Shown in pieces: positions 46,599 to 57,690 of a DNA stretch of 64,000 nucleotides. The position numbers and the translations under genes were made by a program. Under the pieces are notes generated by a model. The model was not told the origin of the DNA. It saw only the letters and a list, made by a program, of their open reading frames with translations, and ran no database searches. How positions within the stretch are numbered: position 1 is the first letter of the stretch; every line of letters starts with the position of its first letter. The stretch comes from Myotis daubentonii (taxonomy: Eukaryota; Chordata; Mammalia; Chiroptera; Vespertilionidae): NCBI RefSeq assembly GCF_963259705.1, contig NC_081840.1, positions 6,381,062-6,445,061 of the forward strand, read 5' to 3'.

Positions 46599-46674
46599 AT
46601 AGTGAATTGATGATGGCTACTGTTGGCCTAGGAGTTACCTGGGGCAAATACATGTCTGGAACTCTGAGTTCCAA
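46599..46674 (+). ncRNA. SNORD114: SNORD114 snoRNA, variant C box TTGATGA
   Basis: TGAATTGATGATGGCTACTG keeps TGATGA but not the purine before it; D box CTGA at 46664-46667, guide ATGTCTGGAACT, end GTTCCAATT. C-prime is worn (GGGGCAAATAC). The 5' stem is partly lost. Confidence 0.78.
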
Positions 46675-47144
46675 TTTAATTACTATAGTCCATTCCCATC
46701 TCACAGGAATCTTCTAGACAGTTGACAGGAAGATCCTAAGATCTTGTTTCTGGTCTTAGTGTTCATGTATTCTCATCTATTATTATAATTGGATAAATTA
46801 TAGAATCTATAAATAAACATAAATAAAAACAGATCAATGAAGTAGTGTCCAATTATAAAAATATGTAAGGAGGCAGGAAATAGTATTCATATATTATGCA
46901 AATCATGAAGTTCAATTAGAAACATATGACACATTACTGTTACCTGTATAGTTAAAGGATACATCATAGAAAATGCTCATAGTCTGGGTGAGTGGTCCAA
47001 TTAAAATTTGTTTTCTTAGGAGAAAAAGTATATACCAAATCAATGATTGCTCAAATGACTGACCATGTGAGAGGTGAAAAGCAAATTTCAATGAACAGAA
47101 GGTCTCAACCATTTATATCATCTTCTCTGCTTCGTACTCCTCAG

Positions 47145-47230
47145 GACAAGTACACTGGGTCTGCTGTAAGGTTATTCCTTGGCCAGGAGCCATAGAATTG
47201 CACCTCTGCTTTAGGAGCTTGGAGACCAAT
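47145..47230 (+). ncRNA. host-gene exon
   Basis: Acceptor TTCGTACTCCTCAG, exon GACAAGTACACTGGGTCTGC to GGAGACCAAT, donor GTGAGTCATAATG. Confidence 0.8.
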
Positions 47231-47536
47231 GTGAGTCATAATGAAAGTTCTTATTTTGGTTTGGGTGGTCTGTATTAATAAAAGTATGACAGACTCAAGA
47301 TGGCCAGTTGCATCCTCGTGGCCAAAATGGGATTAATAGGCAGCATTATATTAAATAATTCATATATGAAAAATGTTAATAAATATGACAGATGTGATGA
47401 TGGTTTCAGGCACAATTAGGGCTATCAAGACCCTTTTGAGTTCTTGTTAAATAATAGAGCTTTAATTTTTTATTTAGGGAATTAATGAATTAATCAATAA
47501 ACTATATAGAAATGAATAAAGAGAAAGCATCCTTTT

Positions 47537-47610
47537 TTGGATCAATGATGCTAACTGCCAGAGTATGAGTCACGAATGATGAATAATATGTCTCCAACTC
47601 TGAGATCCAA
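47537..47610 (+). ncRNA. SNORD114: SNORD114 snoRNA, C box ATGATGC
   Basis: TTGGATC/GATCCAAC is a perfect stem: both sides carry the change from GGACC..GGTCC to GGATC..GATCC. C box has a final A to C change (47545-47551); C-prime GAATGATGAATAA; D box CTGA at 47600-47603; guide TATGTCTCCAACT. Confidence 0.8.
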
Positions 47611-47832
47611 CACAGAAGGAATGGGTTCTTTCTCTGTCTGCATTTTCATTCTTAATTATAATTGGACCAATGATTTATCAATGATCATATATATATATGG
47701 TAGTTGCATTGTCCAATTTAAAACATATGGGTAGGCAATAAATTCAATTAACATAATTGAAAACAGTGAAAGTCCAAAGAGAAACAAATGATCCATGACT
47801 CTGTAACCTCTTTGGCTTGGGATGCTATAGAG

Positions 47833-48067
47833 CAGTGATGGCGAACCTTTTGAGCTCGGCGTGTCAGCATTTTGAAAAACCCTAACTTAACTCTGGTGCC
47901 GTGTCACATGTAGAAATTTTTTGATATTTGCAACCATAGTAAAACAAAGACTTAGATTTTTGATATTTATTTTATCTATTTAAATGCCATTTAACAAAGA
48001 AAAATCAACCAAAAAAATGAGTTCGTGTGTCACCTCTGACATGCGTGTCATAGGTTCGCCATCACTG
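47833..48067. mobile_element. hAT-type short DNA transposon with 8-bp target duplication
   Basis: Inverted ends CAGTGATGGCGAACC and GGTTCGCCATCACTG; flanks CTATAGAG and CTATAGCG match at 7 of 8. It lies within module C. Confidence 0.93.
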
Positions 48068-48269
48068 CTATAGCGGGTAAAATACAGACAGTGTTTATAT
48101 TATTCTGTGTCAGTGGGAAGTTCACAATAGTTTTCCTGAAGGCCAATAACATAAATATACTCCAAATCATGAATGCCTAAATGACTGGTCACATGAAAGA
48201 TGTGCAGGAAGGATCTGTGAAAAGAAGTCTGAACCTTTTGTCTCCTTCTGTTTGGACTCTTCCGAGCAG

Positions 48270-48341
48270 ATGCTCCGGCTGATTTCAGCTCTGCCCTGGT
48301 GATGTTTGCTTTGTTGCCTCCACCTTAGGCGAGAGATCAAG
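48270..48341 (+). ncRNA. host-gene exon
   Basis: Acceptor CTCTTCCGAGCAG, exon ATGCTCCGGCTGATTTCAGC to AGAGATCAAG, donor GTGAGTAGTAATC. The acceptor has shifted by an insertion. Confidence 0.7.
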
Positions 48342-48421
48342 GTGAGTAGTAATCAGAGATTTTGTCTTGTTGGGTTAATTTGTTTAAGAGTATTATTCAT
48401 GATATTATTAAAATTTAATAA

Positions 48422-48905
48422 TAGCAGCATTATTTACAGTTGCTCAGATCTGGAGGCAGCTGAAGTGCCCATCAGTAGAGTGGTAGATAAAAGAGTTGTG
48501 GGATATTTACACAATGGAATACTATACAGCTGTAAAAAAGAAGGATCTCTTACCCTTGGAAACAGCATGGAGGGACCTGGAGATTATTATGCTAAGTTAA
48601 ATAAACCAGTGATAGAAAGATAAGTATCACATGATCTCATTTATCTGTGAAATCTAATGAAAAAAACAAATTGATGAACGAAATAGGTCCAGAGACATGG
48701 AAGCGTGAAACAGACTGATAAATCACACAGGGAAGGGGGTGGGTGGGAAGAGATTAACAAGAACCCATGCATAACCCATGGTCGAAGACAATAGTGTGGG
48801 GGAGGCCTGGGCTGGGGCAGGAGCCAGGTGGAGAGGGGCAAAGGAGTAAAATGAGGGACACCTGTAATATTCTCAACAAAAAAATTAATACATTTAATAA
48901 AAATT
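48422..48905 (+). mobile_element. LINE-1 3' fragment
   Basis: AGCAGCATTATTTACAGTTG, TTTACACAATGGAATACTAT, GACACCTGTAATATTCTC and an A-rich end. A 105-codon frame at 48306-48623 is only a chance frame across exon and L1. Confidence 0.88.
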
Positions 48906-49152
48906 AATTTATTGCCCCATGCTAAATATGATATGAAACATTACATTGATTAATTGTAATTATGTAACATTGAGATTGATTAATGAGAAAGATAAAATCT
49001 ATGTTGGCAGTTATTCTGTAGACAATAGTTAGATATGCTCAGAGTTGTTGGTTTTTCAGTTTTTGTTTATCATGTATGTATTTTATTATTGTCAATGAAT
49101 CAATGATTTAATCAACACAAATGTAGAAATTAGTGAGGAGAAAGTTGGCCTC

Positions 49153-49221
49153 TATGGACCAATGATAATGACTGTGGCAGAGGAGTTATGGACACTGAAT
49201 AATCTGGAACTGTGAGGTGCA
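49153..49221 (+). pseudogene. SNORD114-like copy, C box ATGATAA, D box GTGA
   Basis: TATGGACC stem start; C box one change (49162-49168); D box one C to G change (49212-49215); end GGTGCAAA. GGAGTTATGGACACTGAATA still aligns. Confidence 0.72.
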
Positions 49222-49239
49222 AATATCTACATTATGAAA

Positions 49240-49380
49240 CATAAAATTTTTAATGTTTAAAATACTTTTATTATATTTTTGGGATTCCATTGGTTAATAA
49301 AATTATATAGGTTTCAAGTGTACAGTTCTATAATACATCATCTATATATTGCATTGTGTGCCACCACCCACAGTCAAATC
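49240..49380 (-). mobile_element. LINE-1 3' end, antisense
   Basis: GGTTAATAAAATTATATAGG, CAAGTGTACAGTTCTATAA, GCCACCACCCACAGTCAAAT; also seen at 61665. Confidence 0.75.
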
Positions 49381-49480
49381 TTTTTAAGTAACTGCAAATA
49401 TGAAATGTAGAAAGCAAGAATCAGTAAGGATTAAAGGCTTATTTATTTATTTATCTTCGATTGTGCTTTAGGCTTTTCAG

Positions 49481-49564
49481 AATGGACACATGTTAGCTGG
49501 CTAAGCATTGTTCTTTGCTGCCGAGCTATATGATTACATCTCTGTGAAAAGCACACGGACCGAT
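49481..49564 (+). ncRNA. host-gene exon
   Basis: Acceptor GCTTTAGGCTTTTCAG, exon AATGGACACATGTTAGCTGG to GGACCGAT, donor GTGAGTAATAGCC. Confidence 0.8.
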
Positions 49565-49887
49565 GTGAGTAATAGCCACAGTTCTCATCTTGAGTTTAGC
49601 GATTGATTTTTTCAGTATATCATTAAAAAGTTTTACATAGGATTTCAGAAGGCCAGGTATAGCTCAGTGATAAATATTGGATTTTATGAAATATTAAATT
49701 GATTAATGCATAAGTGCAAAACAATATAATTTTTAAAAGATATTAGATTCCAGTTATAGGTTAGGGATATCATGACTCTTCCTGGGTTTATTTTGTATGT
49801 GTGAGTAATTAGGGTTTTAAAATTATTAGCGAATTATGAATTAATCAATAAACAGTGTAGAAATGAATGAAACAAATAGGGGTGATA

Positions 49888-49957
49888 CTGGATCAGTGAT
49901 GACTACTGGTGGCAAATGAGTCCTATATGATGACTACATGTTGAACTATAGGTCCAA
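49888..49957 (+). ncRNA. SNORD114: SNORD114 snoRNA, D box mutated
   Basis: CTGGATC/GGTCCAAC stem, C box GTGATGA at 49896-49902, C-prime TATGATGACTAC, but GAACTATAGGTCC lacks CTGA. All else is well kept, so the loss looks recent. Confidence 0.76.
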
Positions 49958-50445
49958 CATGAAATATAGTCCATGCCCGTTGTTTGAAGGGATCCCCTAG
50001 AAAGTTGTCAGGAATATATGAGGGTCTTGTTTTTGATTTTTATGTTTATGCATTTTCTGTCTATATAATTGAATCTATGAAATAATTAATAAGCAAACAT
50101 AAATAAATAAAGATGGAGGTGGCAAAATATTGTCAAATTATAAAAGTAGGTGTTTAGTCAAGGTATATTTTAATGTATATTTAAAACACTGATTTTGGTA
50201 AGGGATTATATGGTATTAGGTCATTATTCTTTGACTAAGGATGATACAGGTATTGATAAGTGGTAGTTAATATTCATATCTGTCAGTGGTCAGATCAATA
50301 TTGTTCATTGACTCATGGGAAATTAAAATATATATTGTTCTAATGTAGATTACATGAACGAGTGACTCAGTGAAAGGTGAAATGCAATGACTAATGACAA
50401 AGTATCTCAATTTTTTTTTAATTATCTGTTCTGCCTTGAACTTAG

Positions 50446-50529
50446 CTTGTTCACATCTAAGATGATTTCAGCATTTCATGATCAGAAGCTCTATGGTTCC
50501 ATCTCAGTGTTAAAAGCATGGGGACCAAT
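50446..50529 (+). ncRNA. host-gene exon
   Basis: Acceptor GCCTTGAACTTAG, exon CTTGTTCACATCTAAGATGA to GGGGACCAAT, donor GTGAGTAATAGTC. Confidence 0.78.
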
Positions 50530-50769
50530 GTGAGTAATAGTCAAAGTACTTTTCTTGGTTTTGTGTGTTTGTTTAAAAAGGTTTTCACTGCATTATTAAA
50601 AATGTCATATAAAATAAAAATTATAACCATGGCCTATCAAGCATTATATTAAGTTAATTAATGAAAGATTTATAGTCAGTGGAAGTTTTTTTTTTTACTT
50701 TTTGTGATCTTTGTTTTTAGTTAACAAAGTAATCAGTAAAAGCATTAATGAATACAATAAGGAAGTAAC

Positions 50770-50843
50770 CTGTACCAATGATGGTAATTGGTCAAGTACA
50801 AGTCTTGGATGATGAATATTATAGGTCTGAAACTGAGGTCCAA
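50770..50843 (+). ncRNA. SNORD114: SNORD114 snoRNA, C box ATGATGG
   Basis: CTGTACC/GGTCCAAC; C box last A to G (50778-50784); C-prime GGATGATGAATAT; guide ATAGGTCTGAAA; D box CTGA at 50833-50836 (two bases are missing before it). Confidence 0.82.
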
Positions 50844-51300
50844 CATGGAACATAAATCTATTCTTTTAGTTGGAATTGCTTCCATAAAGAGATGTCAAGA
50901 ATATACAGTGATCATATTCTTGTGAGAATTTCCTAGATGTAGATTTATTATTAATGCTACTGGTATATTGGTGGAACCATTCAACAAACATAAATAAGTA
51001 TTTAAAAAATAAGAAGGTGAGGCCTGATCTAACTTTTAGTGTGTGGTGATGCCTCTTAAGAGATAAATGGATAGAGGTCTCACCTCTTTGACTGAGTCAT
51101 AAATACCCTTCTAAGGAAGAATCCATTGTATTCTTCTTGGTCTTAAAGATTGTGTTTTTCCTTTTGTAAGATATATGTATATATATCAAAAGAAAAATAA
51201 ATCAATAGTGAATTGATGAAATATGGAAAGAAAGCATCAGTGATGATGGGCTCTTTCTCTCTTTATTTGATTTTATCACCTTCTACTCTGTTCTCCTGAG

Positions 51301-51383
51301 AGTGGAAACACTCAGGCTGAGTAGAGCATCTTCCATGGTCATGAGCTGCGTGGTTGTCTCTATATAAGAAGATGAAATTTAAT
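51301..51383 (+). ncRNA. host-gene exon
   Basis: Acceptor CTCTGTTCTCCTGAG, exon AGTGGAAACACTCAGGCTGA to GAAATTTAAT, donor GTGAGTAACAG. Confidence 0.74.
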
Positions 51384-51710
51384 GTGAGTAACAGTAAAAA
51401 TTCTTTTCTTAGTTGCTGTGTTTTTCAAAAAGTTAATTCACAGTTTTATTAGAAAGTCTGAAATATAATTAAAGAAGGCAAATGCATCTTAGTGATAAAT
51501 ATGGGATATATGAAACATTATATTGATTATTCCAGTGGAAAACTGAGGATAATTAATGAAAGTGACACATTGATGTTAGAATAACCAATGTATAAAATAG
51601 GGATATAAAGGCTTTTGGGTTTTGTTTATCAGTGTTTAGAAATTAATAGTAGTAAATTAATGATTTAATCAATGAACCTATAGAAATGACTGAAGCAAAG
51701 GAGAGACAAG

Positions 51711-51789
51711 ATTGGATCGATGATGAGCACGTGTGGCTATGTGAGATATATATGATGAATACTAGTATGTGTTGATCTCTAAGGCCCAA
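51711..51789 (+). ncRNA. SNORD114: SNORD114 snoRNA, D box CTAA
   Basis: TTGG/CCAA stem, C box ATGATGA at 51720-51726, C-prime TATGATGAATAC, D box CTAA (51779-51782), guide GTGTTGATCT. Likely inactive because of the D box. Confidence 0.76.
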
Positions 51790-52273
51790 CACAAAAGAAC
51801 TATAGTCCATCCCTATTGTTTAAAGGGGTCCTATAGATAGATGTCAGGAATAAACAAGGATCTTGCTTTTGCTGTTAGTCTTCGTTCATTTTTTTTTCTA
51901 TTATTTTAATTAAATAAATGGGAGAATCTATAAGTTTATAAATAAAGATGAATGTAATGAAGCATTGATCAATTATAAAACTATGTGTTTATGTAAGATA
52001 TACTATTGCTATATTATGAAAATCCTAAAGTTCCTTTAGAAATAAATGCTTCATGACTACTACCTGTATAAAGATGACAAACATTATAAGTCATAGACAT
52101 TGTTCAAATGCTGGATCAATTTTCAAGAGCAACATTGTTCTTTTCTTAAGGGAAAAATAGATCCCAAATTAATCATTGCCCAAACTGCTGAATAAACAAA
52201 ATGTGAAAAGCAAGATTCAATGGAGAGAATGTCTCAATTAGTTGTATCATCTGCTCTGCTCTCTGCTTCTCAG

Positions 52274-52339
52274 GACAGACACACTGGACTAAGTTAAGGA
52301 TTCTTTCTTGATCCAAGCAGAGCCCTGGAGCTGACCAAT
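52274..52339 (+). ncRNA. host-gene exon, internally deleted
   Basis: Acceptor GCTCTCTGCTTCTCAG, exon GACAGACACACTGGACTAAG to GCTGACCAAT, donor GTGAGTTATAATG. 66 nt. Confidence 0.78.
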
Positions 52340-52665
52340 GTGAGTTATAATGAAAGTTCTTGTCTTGGTTTTGCTGCTTTGTCTAAGTATATTCACTGTA
52401 TTAATAAAAAGTGTGAAATCCAATCAAAGAAGGTGAACTGTATTCTAGTAACAATCATGGGATTAATAGGAAGCATTATCTTGATTAAAAGCACATAAGA
52501 AAACAAGATAATGACAGATATTAATGTAGGGATGATTCTTCATGCATATTAGGGATCTTAAGATCTTGTTAAGCTTTTGATTGTCATGCGGATTTAAAAT
52601 TTTAATTAGTGAATTAATGAATTAATCAATAAACAATGTAGAAATGAATGAAGACAAAGTGGTCT

Positions 52666-52735
52666 TCTGGATCAATGATGATACCTGCTGGCATATGAGT
52701 CACGGATAATGAATAATATGTGTCTGAAAATGGGG
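52666..52735 (+). pseudogene. SNORD114-like copy, normal D box deleted
   Basis: CTGGATCAATGATGATACC with C box ATGATGA (52675-52681), GCATATGAGTCACGGATAAT; after TGTGTCTGAAAATGGGG the usual ACTCTGAGGTCCA is absent. Sister of the intact copy at 57535. Confidence 0.75.
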
Positions 52736-53124
52736 TATTTCTCTATATGCATTTTCATTCTTTATTCTAATTGGATCAATGACTTATCAATGAAGAAATA
52801 TATAAAAATAAAGCTGAATGGTAGTTGTGTTGTCCAACTTAAAACACATATGGAGAGGCAATAAATTCTATTAATATAATTTGAAATAGTGAAGTTCAAA
52901 GAGAAATAAATGGTACATGACTATAACCTCTTTGGCTAAGGGTGATGTAGACAGGGTAAATTATAGACTATGTTTATGGTCTTTGTCAGTGGGAAGTTCA
53001 AAGTAGTTTGTTTTCACAAGAGACAATGAGGTAAATGTTCTTAATAACAGATTTCTAAATGCTTCCATAAAAGATCAATGGAAGGAAGTCTGTTTTTGCT
53101 ATCTGCTCTGTTCCCGACTCCTCG

Positions 53125-53170
53125 GAATGACGCACTCCTGCTGATTGTAGCATTCCTCCGTGGAGACCAT
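53125..53170 (+). ncRNA. host-gene exon, acceptor mutated
   Basis: CGACTCCTCGG/AATGACGCACTCC shows AG changed to GG; donor GAGACCAT/GTGAGTGAT intact. A cryptic AG lies in GATTGTAG at 53150. Exon interior shortened. Confidence 0.6.
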
Positions 53171-53494
53171 GTGAGTGATAATTAAAGTTATTGTCTTCAT
53201 GGGAATGGCTTCGTTAAGGGTATTCGCTGTATTGTTCAAAAGTATTAATTATAATCAAAGAAGGTGAAATAGGCCATGTTAAATATCGAATTGATAGGAA
53301 ACATTTAATTGACTAATCCATAAATGTAATACTAAGGTTAGCTAATAAAAGATATCTAGTCAACGTGGACATGATTCTACAGATAGATGATAGGGATGTC
53401 AAAGGATCTTATTCTTGTTTTTAAGGTTAATGTTTATTTTTTATAATGAACTAATAAACACATGTTTATTAGAATGAAAAGAAAGAAGGACAGC

Positions 53495-53548
53495 CATGGA
53501 TCCATGATGGCTGGCGGACAATGAATACTATGTGTCCACACGAAAGGT
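53495..53548 (+). pseudogene. truncated SNORD114-like copy
   Basis: CATGGATCCATGATGGCTGG, ACAATGAATACTATGTGTCC, then ACACGAAAGG: the D box and 3' stem are missing. Confidence 0.65.
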
Positions 53549-53586
53549 ACTAGTCCACTCCCCACGTGTCAGTGGATCCTCCAGAC

Positions 53587-53798
53587 TAGCGGGTGGAAGC
53601 TTTTTCCTGCCAAGGGCCATGTGGATATTAATAACATCACTTGCTGAAGATAATTCACTTAATATAAATTTATGTTGCTATGAAAAAAGCTCCTAGATTT
53701 ATTGAATTTTGAGTCCCGCCTGCGGTTGCCTTGGCAGGGCCAGACCAAATGACTTTGCAGGTCTTACATGGCCCACAAGCCGGTAGTCCCCACCCCTG
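53587..53798. mobile_element. hAT/Charlie-like short DNA transposon with target duplication
   Basis: Starts TAGCGGGTGG, contains CCAAGGGCCATGTGGATATT and GGGCCAGACCAAATGAC, ends CCCACCCCTG. Flanks CTCCAGAC (53579-53586) and CTCTAGAC (53799-53806) match at 7 of 8. Confidence 0.82.
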
Positions 53799-54206
53799 CT
53801 CTAGACAGATGTGAAGCATATACATTTGTGTTGGTCTTCAGGGTCATGATTTTAATAATATTAACAAAGTATTAATGGCAGAATAAATAACAAGTATATA
53901 AATGAATAAAGATGAAGAGGGTGAAGCAGTATTCTCTGATAAATATCAAGGTAAATGAATATTAATATGCATTAGAATGAATAATAATTGGACCAAGTGT
54001 GTTGCAACTCTAAGGTTCATAAAAACAATGAGATGGAAGAGTCAGTTATTGCCTGAGTCAGTTGTAGGTTTAAAGTTTATTAAGTTAAAAATAAAAATAA
54101 GTATTATCATAAATTAATAAATGCCTAAATGACTGTTGAAAACTATGAATCAATGAAAAGAAAGTCCCAATGTTTTTATCAACTCTTTGCTTGGTACTTT
54201 TCAAAG

Positions 54207-54283
54207 GAGGTGATCAAGTTAATTTTGTCTACTGTGCCATGATCAAGATTGTTATGTTGCCTTTATCTAGGAAAGATACTAAA
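54207..54283 (+). ncRNA. host-gene exon, weak acceptor
   Basis: Acceptor TTGGTACTTTTCAAAG (AAG not CAG), exon GAGGTGATCAAGTTAATTTT to GATACTAAA, donor GTGAGTAAAAG. Confidence 0.62.
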
Positions 54284-54607
54284 GTGAGTAAAAGTCTAAG
54301 GTCTTGTTTTGGTTTGGGTCATTGTTTAAGGATATTTACAGTGTTACCAATAGTAATATTATCAGAAAGGAACCTATTGCCCAATAATAAATCTAATAGA
54401 AAACATTATCTTGATTAATTAATAACATATAACATTGAGATTGATTAATGAATGACATAAACCTAAGTTGATAATGATTCTTCAGGTAGAAATTAAGGAT
54501 ATTTAAGTATCTGGTTAAGTTTTTATGAATAATGTATTTTTATTATCAGTGAATTAATGAATTAATCAACACAAAAATAGAAATGAATGAAGAAAAAGTG
54601 GACTTCT

Positions 54608-54665
54608 GATGGACCATGATAGTGATAACAATTTGAAAATATGTGTCTGAAACTCAGGTCCAACA
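54608..54665 (+). pseudogene. SNORD114-like copy, internally deleted, D box CTCA
   Basis: GATGGACCATGATAGTGATAAC has lost the C box and about 15 nt of the middle; ATATGTGTCTGAAACTCAGG shows loss of two bases at the D box; GGTCCAAC stem side remains. Confidence 0.7.
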
Positions 54666-54914
54666 CAATGCCTAGTGAATTGTCTCTGTTCTATTCGATA
54701 CTGTAGACAGATGTTAGGAATATACAAAGATCATGTTCTTATTTTGGCTTCATAGATTTATACTTTTTATTATTAATGGATCTATAGAACCAGTAATGAA
54801 ATGTGAATAGTAGCTAAAGAAAAAAGGGTGAAGCATTGTGCGACTTTGAACATATGTGGTAAGTAAAGAAATAATATTTTAAAAATTAAAACATTGTGTT
54901 CATTAAGAAATACT

Positions 54915-55140
54915 GAAAGTAAATCAACAAACAAGAAAAACAAACAAAAACTCACAGCACAGGAGGGGTTGGGAGGGTAGTAAATGCTAATGGGGGTCAA
55001 ATATATGGTGACGGAAGATGATTTTACTTTGGGTGGTGGGCATATAATACAATATACAGATGATGTATCATAGAATTGACACTTGAAACTTACATAAACT
55101 TATTAACCAATGTCACCCCAATAAATTTAAGAAAAAAGAA
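54915..55140 (+). mobile_element. LINE-1 3' end fragment
   Basis: GGAGGGGTTGGGAGGGTAG, TCAAATATATGGTGACGGAA, AATGTCACCCCAATAAATTT; the same tail as 8795-8966. Inserted in module C. Confidence 0.82.
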
Positions 55141-55285
55141 AATAATTGGGTGAATCTATTGTTTTGGGTTAGTCTCAAGTTTGAGATGGTTCCTTTTGTT
55201 AAGGGAAGATAATATATACACAAATTTTAAATACCTATGCAATACTTTAATTTTCTTCCATTCGACTGCGCTTAGAATCTCTCAG

Positions 55286-55369
55286 AATGGACCATTCGAG
55301 CTAATTAAGTCTCATTCCATGGGGGCAGCTCCATGCTACCATCTGCATGTGAGCAGCACAGAGAGCAGC
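55286..55369 (+). ncRNA. host-gene exon, donor mutated
   Basis: Acceptor TTAGAATCTCTCAG and AATGGACCATTCGAGCTAA are intact; the donor reads GCAGC/ATGAGTAATA (GT to AT). An upstream GCAT/GTGAGCAG at 55348 could substitute. Confidence 0.62.
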
Positions 55370-55655
55370 ATGAGTAATAAATAGTCAAAGTTCCTGTCTG
55401 GGTTTTAATGATTTTTTTTTAGGGTATTTAGTATATTTCTAAAAAGTGCCATAGGGAATCAAAGTAATCCAACTGTCATCCATTGATAAATATTGAGTTA
55501 ACAGGAAACAGTATATTGATTAATGCTCCAATGAAATTTGAGATTATTTATGAAGGAGGTATATTGATATGAGAATAATTCTAGATACACAATAGGGATA
55601 TCATTGTCTTCTTGGTTTTGTGAATCATCAAGTTTTAAAATTATAATTAGTACTT

Positions 55656-55726
55656 AATTAGATCAATGATGACTGCTGGTGGCATCTGAGTCATATATGA
55701 TGAATATGTGTCTGGAACTCTGATAG
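55656..55726 (+). ncRNA. SNORD114: SNORD114 snoRNA, terminal stem lost
   Basis: C box ATGATGA at 55666-55672, C-prime TATGATGAATATG, guide GTGTCTGGAACT, D box CTGA at 55720-55723. The 3' GGTCCAAC is deleted and replaced by TAGATAG, and the 5' side reads TTAGATC. Both boxes perfect but no closing stem. Confidence 0.75.
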
Positions 55727-56061
55727 ATAGATGTCAGGATCAATACAAATCAATACACAGGTCATGGTTTTGTACTGATTTCATTGATATACCAATAGAT
55801 ATTTTATTAATAGACTGATAGAAGTATTAAACAAATAGTTAACTATTTAAAGAATTAGGATGAAGAAATACATAACCATGAATGTATATGGTCAGGCAAA
55901 GGATATTATCAAAATTGAAAGGACATATTAATTAAGAAAACAATATAGCTGTGAATTTCATCTTTGGTTAAGAATCATATAGACATTGATTAGTATGAGT
56001 CTATTATATTGTTCTGGGTCAGTGTCAAGGTTGAGTTTTTCACCATATTAGGATAAATATA

Positions 56062-56191
56062 CAGGGTGTCCCAAAAAATGTGTACACACACTTTGGAGAA
56101 TTTATAAAGGCAATGTTTATTAAAATGCATTTCATTTTCAAAATTGAGCTATCAGCTGTTAAAGTATGTATACATTTTTTGGGACACCCAG
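56062..56191. mobile_element. mariner-type MITE, second family
   Basis: CAGGGTGTCCCAAAAAATGT and the inverted ACATTTTTTGGGACACCCAG, flanked by TA; 130 bp. Same family as 58230-58355. Confidence 0.92.
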
Positions 56192-56300
56192 TATATACAT
56201 TAAGATAAAAGAAGAAATATCTAAACCCTGAGTCTATGAAACGTGGTCAGCAGGGATCAATGGCCATTAGGTCTTACATTAAATGTCTAGGGATATTTAG

Positions 56301-56355
56301 GACTGCTTCAGTGTCTTCCCTGCTTGCCTCTACATAATAGGAGGATGGAGATTAA
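56301..56355 (+). ncRNA. host-gene exon relic
   Basis: GACTGCTTCAGTGTCTTCCC to GGAGATTAAT, donor-like GTGATCATAGTC; acceptor-like GGATATTTAG. Both sites weak. Confidence 0.4.
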
Positions 56356-56681
56356 TGTGATCATAGTCAAAGTGTCATTTTCTTTGTTAAGTGTTTTTTA
56401 TAAGGTAATTCACTGCAGTATTAAAAATTATAAAATATAAATAAAGATGGAATGTATTTCAGTGATAAATATGAGCTATATGAGCCATTATATTGATTAA
56501 TCCATGTATGAAAAGCAGGATAATTAATCAAAGAGGGACACTGATATGAAAATAATATATGTACAGGTTAGGGGTGTAATAACTCTTCTTGGGTTTGGGT
56601 GAGTCATAGTGTTTAGATATTAGTATTAGTGAATTAATGGTTTAATCAATAAACAATTAAAAAGGAAGAAAATGGGTTCCA

Positions 56682-56755
56682 ATAGGATCAGTGATGACGA
56701 CTGGTGGCAAACGAGCCACAGAGATGACTACATGTCTGCAACTCTGAGGTCTATC
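56682..56755 (+). ncRNA. SNORD114: SNORD114 C/D-box snoRNA with compensated stem
   Basis: C box GTGATGA at 56691-56697, C-prime GAGATGACTAC, guide TGTCTGCAACT, D box CTGA at 56744-56747. The stem is ATAGGA against GTCTAT in place of TGGACC/GGTCCA: a base on each side changed and pairing is kept. Confidence 0.88.
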
Positions 56756-57192
56756 ATAAAAGAAACCTAGTTTGGCCTAAGTGTTCATTCATTTACATCC
56801 TATTATAATTGTATAAATGAGAGAATCTGTAAACAAATTATAAGCAAAGATGAATGTCGTGACATTTTATAACCACTTATTGTAAAAATACGTGATTACG
56901 CCACAAATGACTATTGATACATTATGAAAACCCTGAAGTTTAATTAGAAGTAAATGGTACATGACTGCTACCTGTATGGCTAAGGATGACTTGAATAGTA
57001 TGATTCACAGTGTTCAGATTCTAGGTCAGTGGCAAGATCAACGTTGTTTGTTTTCTTAAGAGAGAAAAAAATTTATACCAAATTAGTGACTGCCTAAGTG
57101 CCTTGCGAACTCAAAGGTGAAGAGCAACAATCAATGGGGAGGTTTTCTCACTTTTTTTTTTTTTATCATCTGTTCAGCCTTTTATCCCTTAG

Positions 57193-57283
57193 AATAAAGG
57201 ACAAATTCGACCTGCTTTAGGGGTTCTTCCTTCACCATGAGCCATAGGATTGCATCTCTGTTTTTTGGAGCATGGAGACCAAT
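57193..57283 (+). ncRNA. host-gene exon
   Basis: Acceptor TTTTATCCCTTAG, exon AATAAAGGACAAATTCGACC to GGAGACCAAT, donor GTGAGTAATAATG. 91 nt. Confidence 0.75.
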
Positions 57284-57534
57284 GTGAGTAATAATGAAAG
57301 TTCTTGTCTTTTCTGGTATTTGTTGTGAATAATTGCAACATTAATCGTTTTTTGATTAATTCATATGTGCAAAACACAATAATCAACAATGGTATCTTGT
57401 TGTGAGAATGATTCCAGTTAAATTCTAAGAATGTCTAGTTATATTCTAAGGCCTTGTTGGTTTTTAAGTTATAATTAGTGAATTCATGAATTAATCAATA
57501 AACAACATAGAAATGAATGAAGACAACATGGTCT

Positions 57535-57612
57535 TCTGGATCAATGATGATACCTGCCGGCGTTCTGAGTCACCATGACAAATAATGCATGTCTGAGACG
57601 CTGAGGTCCACC
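57535..57612 (+). ncRNA. SNORD114: SNORD114 C/D-box snoRNA, intact, close to acceptor
   Basis: TCTGGATC/GGTCCACC stem, C box ATGATGA at 57544-57550, C-prime worn, guide TGTCTGAGACG, D box CTGA at 57601-57604. Unlike its sisters, which lie about 430-490 nt before the next exon, it ends 78 nt before the acceptor at 57690 because most of module C is deleted. This matches the 70-80 nt spacing of efficiently processed intronic C/D snoRNAs. Confidence 0.93.
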
Positions 57613-57690
57613 TCAGAAGCTGTGAGGTCTTTCTCTTCCTGCAAAGCATGCCTCATTTTATTATCACCTGCTTTGCTCTTTATGCCTCAG

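Noticed and set aside
48306..48623. 105-codon plus-strand frame starting in an exon
   Set aside because: Continues into an unrelated LINE-1 insertion, so not a conserved peptide.
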